This document shows positions 49,790-57,563 of a stretch of DNA of 64,000 bases, piece by piece. Both the position numbers and the translations under genes were made by a program. How positions within the stretch are numbered: position 1 is the stretch's first letter; each line of letters begins with the position of its first letter. The notes below the pieces were generated by a model. It had not been told where the DNA came from, made no database searches, and saw nothing but the letters and a program-made list of their open reading frames with translations. Source of the DNA: Granulicella sp. (GTDB lineage: Bacteria; Acidobacteriota; Terriglobia; Terriglobales; Acidobacteriaceae). Location of the stretch: assembly GCA_027452215.1 (NCBI GenBank), contig DAIDGQ010000009.1:1-64000 (forward strand), written 5' to 3'.

Positions 49790-50575
49790 ATGCCCGAAGA
49801 GCTCTGCCCCATATGTGAAGGCGCTGGTTTGCGAGTAGTCGAGCGCGCCGACGGAACGCGCGTCGCCCGGCCCTGCGAGTGCCGGGTCGCACGGCGCTCT
49901 GCGCGCATGATCGAGCACGCGCGCATCCCTCAGCGCTACGCCCATTGTTCGCTCGAGAGCTACGATGCTCAGTTCAATCTAGCCGACCGCTCCCTCGGGG
50001 CCGCGCTCCTGCAGGCTAGGAATTTCGTGAAAGCATTTCCGCTTGAGACCGACGGCAAAGGGCTTCTGCTGGTCGGACCGATTGGAGTCGGAAAGACGCA
50101 TCTGGCCGTCGGCATACTGAAGGAACTCATCGTGGAGCGGGGAGCCAAAGGGCTGTTCGTCGACTACCGCGACCTGCTGAAGCAGGTGCAAAACTCATAC
50201 GGGCGCAACGATCTTTCGGAACGGGATATTCTCCTGCCGGTGTTTGAAGCGGAGGTGCTGGTGATTGACGAACTAGGCGCGGCCAAGCCCACCGACTGGG
50301 TCTGGGACACCGTTGCACACATCTTGAATACTCGCTATAACGACCGCCGTACGACGATCATCACCACGAATTATCACAACAGCAAAGAGACCGCCACGGG
50401 GCAATGGGACCATCTTCCGAAAAAGGAAAAGGAAGCGAAGATGGCGATGAGCGGAGATACCCTCGGGGATCGCATCACCGAGCGCATGCGCTCGCGGCTG
50501 CAGGAGATGTGCGTCGTCGTGGAGATGAACGGAGCGGACTTTCGGCAGAAGGTCATGCGCGCGACGTTTTCTTAA
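49790..50575 (+). CDS. DnaC-like AAA+ ATPase (helicase loader type)
   Basis: A 261-residue ATPase. An N-terminal zinc-like motif CPICEGAG...RPCECR (about residues 5-29) is followed by Walker A LLVGPIGVGKTHLAVG (about 84-99) and Walker B VLVIDELGAAKP (about 154-165), then sensor TIITTNYHNS. The layout fits the DnaC/IstB-type AAA+ family, which load DnaB helicase or serve transposition. There is no partner transposase nearby, which favours a chromosomal helicase loader. It is divergent from eutB, 166 bp away, and 50 bp upstream of a membrane protein gene in the same strand. Confidence 0.85.
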   Translation: MPEELCPICEGAGLRVVERADGTRVARPCECRVARRSARMIEHARIPQRYAHCSLESYDAQFNLADRSLGAALLQARNFVKAFPLETDGKGLLLVGPIGVGKTHLAVGILKELIVERGAKGLFVDYRDLLKQVQNSYGRNDLSERDILLPVFEAEVLVIDELGAAKPTDWVWDTVAHILNTRYNDRRTTIITTNYHNSKETATGQWDHLPKKEKEAKMAMSGDTLGDRITERMRSRLQEMCVVVEMNGADFRQKVMRATFS

Positions 50576-50625
50576 ATGCGCTCGGTCACCAACGGTGAAC
50601 GGCGCGCGGTATAGAATCGGCAATC

Positions 50626-51177
50626 ATGCAGCAGCTTGATCCCAACCCGTCGCCTTCGTCGCCGCCCGCGCCTATGTTCAAAGAGCCGACCCCGGCGCGC
50701 AACTTCCCCACGACGGCCGTGACCATTGCGGCCGTGGCGATCGCGATTCTGGTGTCGGTACTGGTGCTTCTGGGCAGGCGGCCAGAGGGAGGCCCTCCGC
50801 CAAACAGTCTGCTGCCCCAGGCGCCCTACGCGTCCAATCTCACGCTCAGCCATCTGCAGATGAGCGAGTCTTCCAGCATGTCGGGCGGCAAGCAGACGTA
50901 CGTTGAGGGCCACATCGTCAACCACGGCCCTGCCACGGTGACCGGCATTACCGTCCAGGTCATCTTCGCCAACGACGTCAAAATGCCTCCGCAGATTGAG
51001 ACTGGTCCGCTCAACATGATTTACATGCGAGACCCTTACGTCGACACGCGACCGGTCAGCGCCTCGCCCCTTGCGCCGGGCGCAGAGGGCGACTTCCGGC
51101 TCATTTTTGATGACGTCAACGAAAACTGGAACCAGCAACTACCGCAGATACACATCACCAAGGTAGCCACACGATAA
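50626..51177 (+). CDS. Membrane-anchored protein, DUF2393-like
   Basis: A 183-residue protein with a Pro-rich cytoplasmic start, one membrane helix (VTIAAVAIAILVSVLVLL, about residues 27-45) and a periplasmic beta-sandwich-like domain: SHLQMSESSSMSGGKQTYVE, GHIVNHGPATVTGITVQVIF and FRLIFDDVNENWNQQLPQIH. This fits the FxLYD/DUF2393 group of small extracytoplasmic domains of unknown role. It follows the DnaC-like gene by 50 bp. The segment downstream contains a candidate structured RNA and a strong terminator. Confidence 0.68.
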   Translation: MQQLDPNPSPSSPPAPMFKEPTPARNFPTTAVTIAAVAIAILVSVLVLLGRRPEGGPPPNSLLPQAPYASNLTLSHLQMSESSSMSGGKQTYVEGHIVNHGPATVTGITVQVIFANDVKMPPQIETGPLNMIYMRDPYVDTRPVSASPLAPGAEGDFRLIFDDVNENWNQQLPQIHITKVATR

Positions 51178-51199
51178 GCTCCTGGCCACGCCCCAAAAT

Positions 51200-51335
51200 C
51201 CTACACAATAAATACATCTGGTTCGTGATCCAGCGCGTTCTGTAAGTAGCAACCCATCGCTACAACATCGGTATCCGCGCGGATCAGAATTCGGATACCC
51301 TCAACCTCTCCTAAAAGAGAGAACCAAGGCAGATT
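51200..51335 (+). ncRNA. Candidate structured small RNA or 3' UTR
   Basis: Four stem-loops lie in tandem before a perfect intrinsic terminator: CTGGTTC/GATCCAG (51218-51233, one mismatch), GTAGC/GCTAC (51246-51263), GGTATCCG/CGGATACC (51270-51299, 8-bp perfect) and CTCTC/GAGAG (51306-51321). No ORF fits. TACACAATAAATAC at about 51202 could be a -10 region. It may be an independent sRNA or the processed 3' UTR of the upstream gene. I do not match it to a named RNA family. Confidence 0.4.
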
Positions 51336-51363
51336 GGCCCCCAGCGATGGGGGCCCCTTTTTT
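51336..51363 (+). terminator. Rho-independent terminator
   Basis: GGCCCCC (51336-51342) and GGGGGCC (51349-51355) form a perfect stem with loop AGCGAT, followed by CC and six T residues (51358-51363). It ends + strand transcription from the DUF2393-like gene or the candidate RNA, just before the convergent kdsA stop. Confidence 0.92.
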
Positions 51364-51382
51364 GCCCGACACCCTTGGCCCC

Positions 51383-52216
51383 CTAGGCGTGCGCCGCCGC
51401 ATGAATCGCCAGCAGCCTCTCCAGCAGGGGCTTAAGCAGGTCGAGGTGGAGCGCATTGGCTCCATCCGACTTCGCTTCAGCGGGATTGTCGTGGACCTCC
51501 AGAAAGAGGCCGTCGATCCCCGCCGCGACCGCAGCCCGAGCCAACACCGGAATAAACTCCGGCTGACCTCCCGACACGCCATTGCCTCCGCTCGGCATCT
51601 GCACCGAGTGGGTCGCGTCGAAGATCACTGGCGCAAACTCTCGCATAATCGCCAGTGAACGCATGTCCACCACCAGGTTGTTGTAGCCGAAGCTGGCACC
51701 GCGTTCCGTCAACGACACGCGCTGATTGCCGGATTCACGAACCTTCTCCACGGCGTGCCGCATGTCCCAGGGCGCGACGAACTGCCCCTTCTTCACGTTG
51801 ATGGCCCGCCCCGTCTGTGCGGCTGCGATCAGCAGGTCCGTCTGCCTGCAAAGGAACGCTGGGATCTGCAGCATCGCGTCGATGGGGCCAAGCGCATCGC
51901 TCGCCGCGGTCGTCTGCTCCGGAGTATGGATGTCGGTCAGGACAGGCAGCCCGTTGCTCTCGCCAATGGCTCGCAGGATGCGGCAGCCTTCCGTGAGACC
52001 GGGGCCGCGGAAGCTGCGAATCGACGTACGATTCGCTTTGTCATAGCTGGCCTTGAAGATGTACGGTACGCCGAGGTCGGTGGTGATGCGCTGAATCGCG
52101 TCGGCGAGCTTGCGGGCATGCGGTTCGGACTCGAGCACGCAGGGGCCGGCGATCAGAAAGAGTCTGCCGTTACCCGCCGTGACGTTGCCAAGGGTGAAGG
52201 TGGAAGAAGGAAGCAT
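51383..52216 (-). CDS. kdsA: 3-deoxy-8-phosphooctulonate synthase
   Basis: From the ATG at 52216 the protein is 277 residues. It condenses phosphoenolpyruvate with arabinose 5-phosphate to make Kdo 8-phosphate for lipopolysaccharide. LFLIAGPCVLESEPHARK (about 19-36), FKASYDKANRTSIRSFRGPG (about 58-77), KKGQFVAPWDMRHAVEK (about 137-153) and IFDATHSVQMPSGGNGVSGG (about 190-209) are diagnostic. FKASYDKANRTS and the Asn in place of Cys in the first loop suggest a non-metal-dependent type, but this needs alignment. GGAAGAAGGAAG precedes the start; the longer in-frame ORF to 52318 crosses a terminator and is rejected. Confidence 0.95.
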   Translation of the reverse strand: MLPSSTFTLGNVTAGNGRLFLIAGPCVLESEPHARKLADAIQRITTDLGVPYIFKASYDKANRTSIRSFRGPGLTEGCRILRAIGESNGLPVLTDIHTPEQTTAASDALGPIDAMLQIPAFLCRQTDLLIAAAQTGRAINVKKGQFVAPWDMRHAVEKVRESGNQRVSLTERGASFGYNNLVVDMRSLAIMREFAPVIFDATHSVQMPSGGNGVSGGQPEFIPVLARAAVAAGIDGLFLEVHDNPAEAKSDGANALHLDLLKPLLERLLAIHAAAHA

Positions 52217-52291
52217 AAGTCTAGGATAGCCGACCTGCGTACAGTCACCTGCGAACGGGTCTGGATGGAAGTTGGCCTGGTGAGTAGAAAC

Positions 52292-52318
52292 AAAAATGCC
52301 CGGCCAGTAGCCGGGCAT
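52292..52318 (-). terminator. Rho-independent terminator of the first beta-propeller gene
   Basis: ATGCCCGGC (52296-52304) and GCCGGGCAT (52310-52318) form a perfect 9-bp stem with a five-base loop, followed on the minus strand by TTTTT. It lies 22 bases after the stop at 52340. Confidence 0.92.
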
Positions 52319-52339
52319 CTCTGTTTTGCAGCGTGATTC

Positions 52340-53632
52340 TTACGGGATGGTCAACTGGATTGAGTGAGGTCCGTTCGCGACCGAAACGACGCAGACCGGT
52401 TGGCTGCTGGTCGGGAAGAAGGAGTTCGAAATCGCAGTCAGTTGGCCTGTGTCGGGGCTGAGCTGGCCGCCTGAGATGGAAGCGTTCAGGTAGTCCGAGG
52501 TGTACAGATAAATACCAAGGGCTGGCTCAATGGTTACGCAGGTGGGACCGGTCGTGGTCGTGAAACCCGATCCCGCAGATGCCCCAAGCGAACCATTTGA
52601 TAGGTTCAGAGAGTAGGAACTCACCGTGCTCGTGTTGTAGTTTGCCACGTACACATACTTGCCACGAGGATCGATGGTGATCGCCACGGGGAAGCCTCCA
52701 GTTGCAAAGGGGCTCGAAACCAGCGGTGTAAGGTTCCCAGTGGTCGCGCCTGCAATCTGATACCCGAAGACCTCGTTCTGCTGCTTGTCGGTGACGTACA
52801 GATACTTACCCGTCGGATCGACAGCGGCGGCACTCGGCGATACTCCAGCAGAGGTTCCCTGGAACGTGGTCATATTCGTGCCCGAGAGCGGAGTCAGGCT
52901 GCCATCGCTCAAGTTCTCCGCAAAGCCGAGAATCGTCGGAGCGGCCGCCGTAACTTCGGCGTCCACAACGTAGACGAAGGAGTTCGTGTAGCCATTGTTG
53001 CTCGTCGCGCTCGAGCTCAGAATGATGCAATTCGGAGAGGTGATCTTGCTTACCGTGCTCGGCAACACCGGGGTGGCCGTGCAGGTAGGAGGCGACGCTA
53101 CGATCGCCACCGGATTGTTACCGACGTTCATATTCGACGGTGTGCCGAGGGTTCCGTCCGAATGGATCGGGAAGATTGTCACTCCGCCGGGCCCCGGCGA
53201 AACCGGTGAGTAGCCGCTCTGGTAGGTGTACGCAACGTACAGGTACGACCCCGTGGAGTCGATCGCAGCTGCCGTGGGGTAGGTTCCCGTAATGTTCGGG
53301 GTTGCCTGGGCGTACAGCTTGCCGTCCGTGCCGATCGACATCACGGAGACATTCGCATTCTGGCTTCCGCCGATCACGTACAGCGTCTTGCCATTCGGTG
53401 CAGCGATCGCTGTCGAAGGATTCGTCAGGTTGCTGGAGAAGGGAGAGCCGTTGATCTGGATCAGAATGCCGGTCTGGTAGTCGACACCGAACGCGTTTAC
53501 CTGGCCATTTGAGTTGGACACGGAAAACACATAGGCCGCAGTATAGTCACGGTAGCAGGCTGTGGTGCCGAGCCCAATTGCCAAAGATAACACCGCGGCT
53601 TTAGCAGTGCGGATGATCATGTTGAACTTCAT
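52340..53632 (-). CDS. Beta-propeller lipoprotein (YVTN/lactonase-like)
   Basis: From the ATG at 53632 the protein is 430 residues with a lipobox GLGTTAC (Cys at about residue 26). Repeated blade motifs such as PNGKTLYVIGG, STGSYLYVAYTYQ, PTGKYLYVTDKQQNEVFGY and PRGKYVYVANYNTSTVSSYSL (here cut into parts) place it in the 7-bladed YVTN/6-phosphogluconolactonase-like fold. AGGGAAG sits five bases upstream of the start. It is probably an outer-surface or periplasmic lipoprotein; enzymatic lactonase activity is not implied. It has a paralogue directly upstream. Confidence 0.83.
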   Translation of the reverse strand: MKFNMIIRTAKAAVLSLAIGLGTTACYRDYTAAYVFSVSNSNGQVNAFGVDYQTGILIQINGSPFSSNLTNPSTAIAAPNGKTLYVIGGSQNANVSVMSIGTDGKLYAQATPNITGTYPTAAAIDSTGSYLYVAYTYQSGYSPVSPGPGGVTIFPIHSDGTLGTPSNMNVGNNPVAIVASPPTCTATPVLPSTVSKITSPNCIILSSSATSNNGYTNSFVYVVDAEVTAAAPTILGFAENLSDGSLTPLSGTNMTTFQGTSAGVSPSAAAVDPTGKYLYVTDKQQNEVFGYQIAGATTGNLTPLVSSPFATGGFPVAITIDPRGKYVYVANYNTSTVSSYSLNLSNGSLGASAGSGFTTTTGPTCVTIEPALGIYLYTSDYLNASISGGQLSPDTGQLTAISNSFFPTSSQPVCVVSVANGPHSIQLTIP

Positions 53633-53671
53633 GCGCTTCCCTTGCATCGGGCGTCGAGATCGGCCCGTCTT

Positions 53672-53735
53672 TGAATGCCGGCCCGAAGGCCGGAGAGTGA
53701 AGTCTGCCGGCAGAGCCAGTGCTGGCCCTGCCGGG
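53672..53735 (-). terminator. Two hairpins after the second beta-propeller gene
   Basis: CCGGCAGAGCCAG (53708-53720) pairs with CTGGCCCTGCCGG (53723-53735) with one A-C mismatch, and CCGGCC/GGCCGG with loop CGAA lies at 53678-53693. Neither is followed by a U-run on the minus strand. They lie between the stop at 53750 and the start of the downstream paralogue, and probably attenuate or terminate transcription. Confidence 0.5.
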
Positions 53736-53749
53736 AAATCGCTAGTCCT

Positions 53750-55021
53750 TTAGTCAATCGTGCCGCTGATGATCAGGCACGAAGACAGCCCGGTGGCTGT
53801 GAACGTTGACCCCCTCGACAGTTGCGAGAGCTCGCCCGTGGATTGATTGAAGAACTTGCCCGTAACCGTTCCATCGTTGAAGTTGGACGTGTACATGTAC
53901 TGGTTCGTCGGGTCTTCCACCATGCACGTAGGACCTGAGCCGACGGAATACGGCGTGTTTCCGATCGCCGCAAGCTCATGGTTGGACGGGTTGATGGAGA
54001 ACGGCGAGATCGAGCTGTACGGCGTCGTGGTAATCGTGCTCGTCGTCGTCTTGTTCAGCACATAAAGATACTTGCCCGAGCTGTCGATCAGGGAATATGT
54101 CGGGTTGGTGGTAGGGAAGTAGCTGGCAAGGTTGGTCGTGCCGCCATTCAGCGCACTCAGGGCGCAGTTTCCACCCATGCTGTAACCAAACAGCAGGTTA
54201 TTCGCTGCGTCGGTCAGGAACATAAAGCTTCCCGAGCCGTTGATCGACGTGAGGTTGGTCGTCGTGCCCGTGGGCGACGTCACCACGATGTTTCCGGTCG
54301 TCGTGTTGACCAGTTGACCGTTCGCTCCAATCGAATAAGGAGTAATGGTCTGGACGTTATTCGTTAGGCCGCTGTTCAGGGTAAACATGCAACCGCCTTG
54401 CGCCTTTGCCATGATCGGCGACGGGCCTACTTCCCAGAACGGAGTGTTGACGCCCTTCACCTGTGTCTGCGTGTTCGTCACCAACGACAGGCGACCCGTA
54501 TTTGGATCGGTCGCATAGACCGAAATTGCGCCATTCCCGTCCATATTCGGGCCATCATAGATCCCGTTGGCGTCCTGGCTCGGAGCCCACTTGTCCACGA
54601 CATAGAGATACGTTCCGCTGGGGTCCATCTGGGCCCACTCGCTAACATATCCCTGGCTCTGATAAGACTGCTGGAAGGTGAGCGTGCCGTCGCCGCCAGC
54701 GCTGTACAGGGCAATCGTCTGGCCTGTTCCGCGTTTGGTGCTGTCGCCGCCCGTTCCCTGGTTGATGACGTAGATATACCGTCCGCCCGTCTTCACCACG
54801 ATCGATACAGGAACCGCGCCATTGCTTGAGAACGGCGAATCAATCGCCTCCGTCAAGTTGCCGGAATACTCGTCAACCTTGAAGCCGACGATCTGGTTGT
54901 ATTGCTGCCCTAATACCCACATGTAACCTATGGTGCCGCCACCACAAGCCGTCATGCCAAGACCCAATGCCAACGACGCGAACAAGGCCATCGACCACCG
55001 GCCAACCAAACTCAACTTCAT
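53750..55021 (-). CDS. Beta-propeller lipoprotein, paralogue
   Basis: A 423-residue lipoprotein with lipobox GLGMTAC (Cys at about residue 26) followed by GGGTIGYMWVLGQQYNQIVG. Blade motifs include KTGGRYIYVINQGTG, PSGTYLYVVDKWAPS, SSGKYLYVLNKTTT and PTNQYMYTSNFNDGTVTG. Signal peptide, length and end (LSSCLIISGTID) correspond to the neighbouring gene, pointing to an old tandem duplication. The 313-bp region upstream (55022-55334) should hold its promoter and the terminator of the next gene. Confidence 0.83.
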   Translation of the reverse strand: MKLSLVGRWSMALFASLALGLGMTACGGGTIGYMWVLGQQYNQIVGFKVDEYSGNLTEAIDSPFSSNGAVPVSIVVKTGGRYIYVINQGTGGDSTKRGTGQTIALYSAGGDGTLTFQQSYQSQGYVSEWAQMDPSGTYLYVVDKWAPSQDANGIYDGPNMDGNGAISVYATDPNTGRLSLVTNTQTQVKGVNTPFWEVGPSPIMAKAQGGCMFTLNSGLTNNVQTITPYSIGANGQLVNTTTGNIVVTSPTGTTTNLTSINGSGSFMFLTDAANNLLFGYSMGGNCALSALNGGTTNLASYFPTTNPTYSLIDSSGKYLYVLNKTTTSTITTTPYSSISPFSINPSNHELAAIGNTPYSVGSGPTCMVEDPTNQYMYTSNFNDGTVTGKFFNQSTGELSQLSRGSTFTATGLSSCLIISGTID

Positions 55022-55280
55022 GCGTTTCCTTCATCACCCGCTCGGGATTAGCCGACATGGCTTGTGCGAACGGGGAAACCTGTCTCAGGGGAGTACAAAC
55101 CTTGACCTGATTGTAGAAGGTAGAGCGACTTTACGCCAATTTTGTCCAGTCGAATCCTCCTCTAAACCCCCGATTCCCGCCTCACCGCACTCGAAACTTC
55201 CTACAGATGCAAACTTTGCGCCGCCGAAACCGCCTCCCCCACTCATTGCCCGCCGTCGTTCCGCCCACCAGCACCGCCAC
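55022..55280. other. Non-coding upstream region of the second beta-propeller gene
   Basis: No gene is seen. A TACAAT hexamer on the minus strand (around 55110) could serve as a -10 box for the propeller gene, but no convincing -35 box is at the right distance. The rest, up to the terminator at 55281-55309, is pyrimidine-rich on the + strand and without repeats. Confidence 0.3.
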
Positions 55281-55309
55281 AAAAAAGCCCCGGACCGAAG
55301 TCCGGGGCT
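55281..55309 (-). terminator. Rho-independent terminator of the M13 peptidase gene
   Basis: AGCCCCGGAC (55286-55295) and GTCCGGGGCT (55300-55309) form a perfect 10-bp stem with loop CGAA, followed on the minus strand by TTTTTT. It lies 25 bases after the stop at 55335. Confidence 0.93.
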
Positions 55310-55334
55310 CTTGTATCCACTGCCTGCATCTCAG

Positions 55335-57410
55335 CTACCAGGTACGGCAGCCACCGCTCGCGGGCATCATCGGCTGGCCTACTTTACAGCCGAATGCCTT
55401 GCCGAACTCGTCGAAGTTCTGCACCGTTCCATTCGTGCGCCACTCCCCCGAGCTGTGCGGATCGGTCTTCGCCGAAACCCGCGCCGACTGCTCCGTCTGG
55501 TTCTGGCACCACACCTGCCCGAAGGAGATGAAGAACCTCTGTGCCGGAGTAAATCCGTCGCGCTTGCCGTCCACATATCCCGGCTCGGCCGCCGCGCCTT
55601 CTTTCTCCAGCGTGTCCATCAGTGCCTGGTAGGCGATGCGGATTCCGCCATTGTCCGCCGTATTTTCGCCCAACGTCAGGTGCCCGTTCAGCTTTTGCCC
55701 GGGAGCGACCTCGAACCCGTCATACTCCTTCGCCGTGCACTCGGTGCGCTCCTTGAACTTCGCCAGGTCCTCCGGAGTCCACCACACCTTCACGTTGCCA
55801 TGCAGGTCATACTTCGATCCCTGGTCGTCGAAGCCATGCGTCATCTCATGGCCAATCACCACGCCGATCCCGCCGAAGTTCACCGCCGGGTCCTTTGAGT
55901 TGTCATAGAACGGAGGCTGCAGAATTCCGGCAGGGAAGTTGATATTGTTCTGCGGAGGGTTGTAGTACGCGTTCACCGTCGGAGGCGTCATGCCCCACTC
56001 CGACGGATCGACCGGCTTGCCGAACTTATCCAGGTTCCGCTTCCGCTCGAAGTTGTCCGCTCGCTCCACGTTCCCCAGCAGGTCGTCGCGCTTCACCACG
56101 ATGCTCGAATAATCCCTCCAGTGCGTCGGGTACCCGATCTTGTCGGTGATGGCGTCGAGCTTCTTGCGTGCCTCCACCTTGGTCTCCTCGCTCATCCACG
56201 GCAGCGTCTTCAGGTCAGCCGCCATCGACGCCTCGAGCGCATGCACCAGCTTCTCCATGTTCGCCTTCGCGTCAGGAGGAAAGTTCTGCTTCACCCAATC
56301 CTGCCCAACCGCCTCGCCCAACGCGCGGTCGGTCAGCCGTGTGCAGCGCTTCCAGCGGGGCTGCTCTTCCTTCTGGCCCTGCAGCGTCGCCGAGAAGAAG
56401 TCAAAGTTCTCCTCCTCGAACGGCTTGGACAGCAGCGGTGCCGCGTCGTGCAGCGCATGCCAGCGCAGATAGCTCTTGATCGCCCCCAGCGGTTCGGTGC
56501 TGAGCTGCTCGTTGACCGTCGTCACGTACTGCGGGCTCATCACGTCGATCGTCTTCACCTGCGTCATACCCATGTCGTTCAGGTAGGTCTGCCAGTCATA
56601 CTTCGGGCTTAGCTTCTGCACCTCGTCGATCGTCATCACGTGGTACCGCTTGGCCGGATCTCGCATCTCCACCCGGTCCATCGACCCCTTCGCCAGCGCC
56701 GTCTCAATCGTCATCACGTCGGCGGCCTCGGCAATCGCCTTGTCTCCCGTATCGCCCAGCAGCGCAAACATCTTCCGCATGTGGTCCACATACTGCGAGC
56801 GAATCTTCACATACCGCGCATCCGGGTTGAGATAGTAGTCCCGGTCCGGCAGCGTCAATCCTCCCTGCCCGGTCGCCGCAATCTGCTGTGAGCTGTCCTT
56901 CTGGTCCTGGGTTACGCGGACGCTGAAGAACCCTCCTCCCCCTCGCTTCTCCTGCTTGGCGTTGAATGCCGCCAGCTCGCTGGTCGAGCTCAGCGCCGCA
57001 ATCGCACTCAGTTCCGGCTCCAGCGGCTTCGCCCCCAGCTTGTCTACGACCTCAGTATTCATGCAGGCAGCAAAGAAATCGCCATACTGCTTCTGCAGTG
57101 GTGTCTTCGGAGCATCGGCGGCGGCCTTCAGCTCGGTATACAGCAAATAGTTATTACGCTCGCTCAGTTCATTGAACCGTCCCCAGCGAACCTGGTCCGC
57201 GGGAATTGGGTTCGCCTTCATCCAGTTACCGCAGGCGTACTGGTAAAAATCGGTGCATGGGTCGGCAGTCTTATCGATCGCCGTTACGTCGAAGCTGATC
57301 GGCTTCTTCGGTGCCGTCGTGGGGCCGTTGTCGGCCGGTGTGGTAAAGGATTGGGCTAAACACAGGGGAGTGGCAGCAGCCAGCAGGGCGATTCGAACGA
57401 GGGTGCGCAT
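55335..57410 (-). CDS. M13 family metallopeptidase (neprilysin/PepO type)
   Basis: From the ATG at 57410 the protein is 691 residues with a signal peptide (about 1-20, ending LCLAQ). N-terminal PCTDFYQYACGNWMKANPIP is the Peptidase_M13_N hallmark. The zinc motif is VIGHEMTHGFDDQG (HExxH at 521-525) and the second motif GENTADNGGIRIAY supplies the Glu ligand. The C-terminus ends in CRTW, as in M13 enzymes (CxxW). It should be a secreted endopeptidase. AAAGGAG precedes the start. The extension to 57461 is rejected as it precedes the SD. Confidence 0.93.
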   Translation of the reverse strand: MRTLVRIALLAAATPLCLAQSFTTPADNGPTTAPKKPISFDVTAIDKTADPCTDFYQYACGNWMKANPIPADQVRWGRFNELSERNNYLLYTELKAAADAPKTPLQKQYGDFFAACMNTEVVDKLGAKPLEPELSAIAALSSTSELAAFNAKQEKRGGGGFFSVRVTQDQKDSSQQIAATGQGGLTLPDRDYYLNPDARYVKIRSQYVDHMRKMFALLGDTGDKAIAEAADVMTIETALAKGSMDRVEMRDPAKRYHVMTIDEVQKLSPKYDWQTYLNDMGMTQVKTIDVMSPQYVTTVNEQLSTEPLGAIKSYLRWHALHDAAPLLSKPFEEENFDFFSATLQGQKEEQPRWKRCTRLTDRALGEAVGQDWVKQNFPPDAKANMEKLVHALEASMAADLKTLPWMSEETKVEARKKLDAITDKIGYPTHWRDYSSIVVKRDDLLGNVERADNFERKRNLDKFGKPVDPSEWGMTPPTVNAYYNPPQNNINFPAGILQPPFYDNSKDPAVNFGGIGVVIGHEMTHGFDDQGSKYDLHGNVKVWWTPEDLAKFKERTECTAKEYDGFEVAPGQKLNGHLTLGENTADNGGIRIAYQALMDTLEKEGAAAEPGYVDGKRDGFTPAQRFFISFGQVWCQNQTEQSARVSAKTDPHSSGEWRTNGTVQNFDEFGKAFGCKVGQPMMPASGGCRTW

Positions 57411-57563
57411 GAAGCTCCTTTGAAAGACAGCAGAACGCGCTTTCGCAGCCAGCATAGTCAAATCGAGGCGGTTGCGAAAACGCGCGGCAGTCAGGCGATG
57501 CCAGACAAGACGCTGGCACCCGCGCTAAAGTTTCGACAAAAATATAAGGTCGCTGAATCTTTC

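Noticed and set aside
49790-50575. Insertion sequence of the IS21 type, because of an IstB-like ATPase
   Set aside because: No IstA-like transposase, terminal inverted repeats or target duplication is seen, and the N-terminal Cys motif fits a DnaC-like loader.
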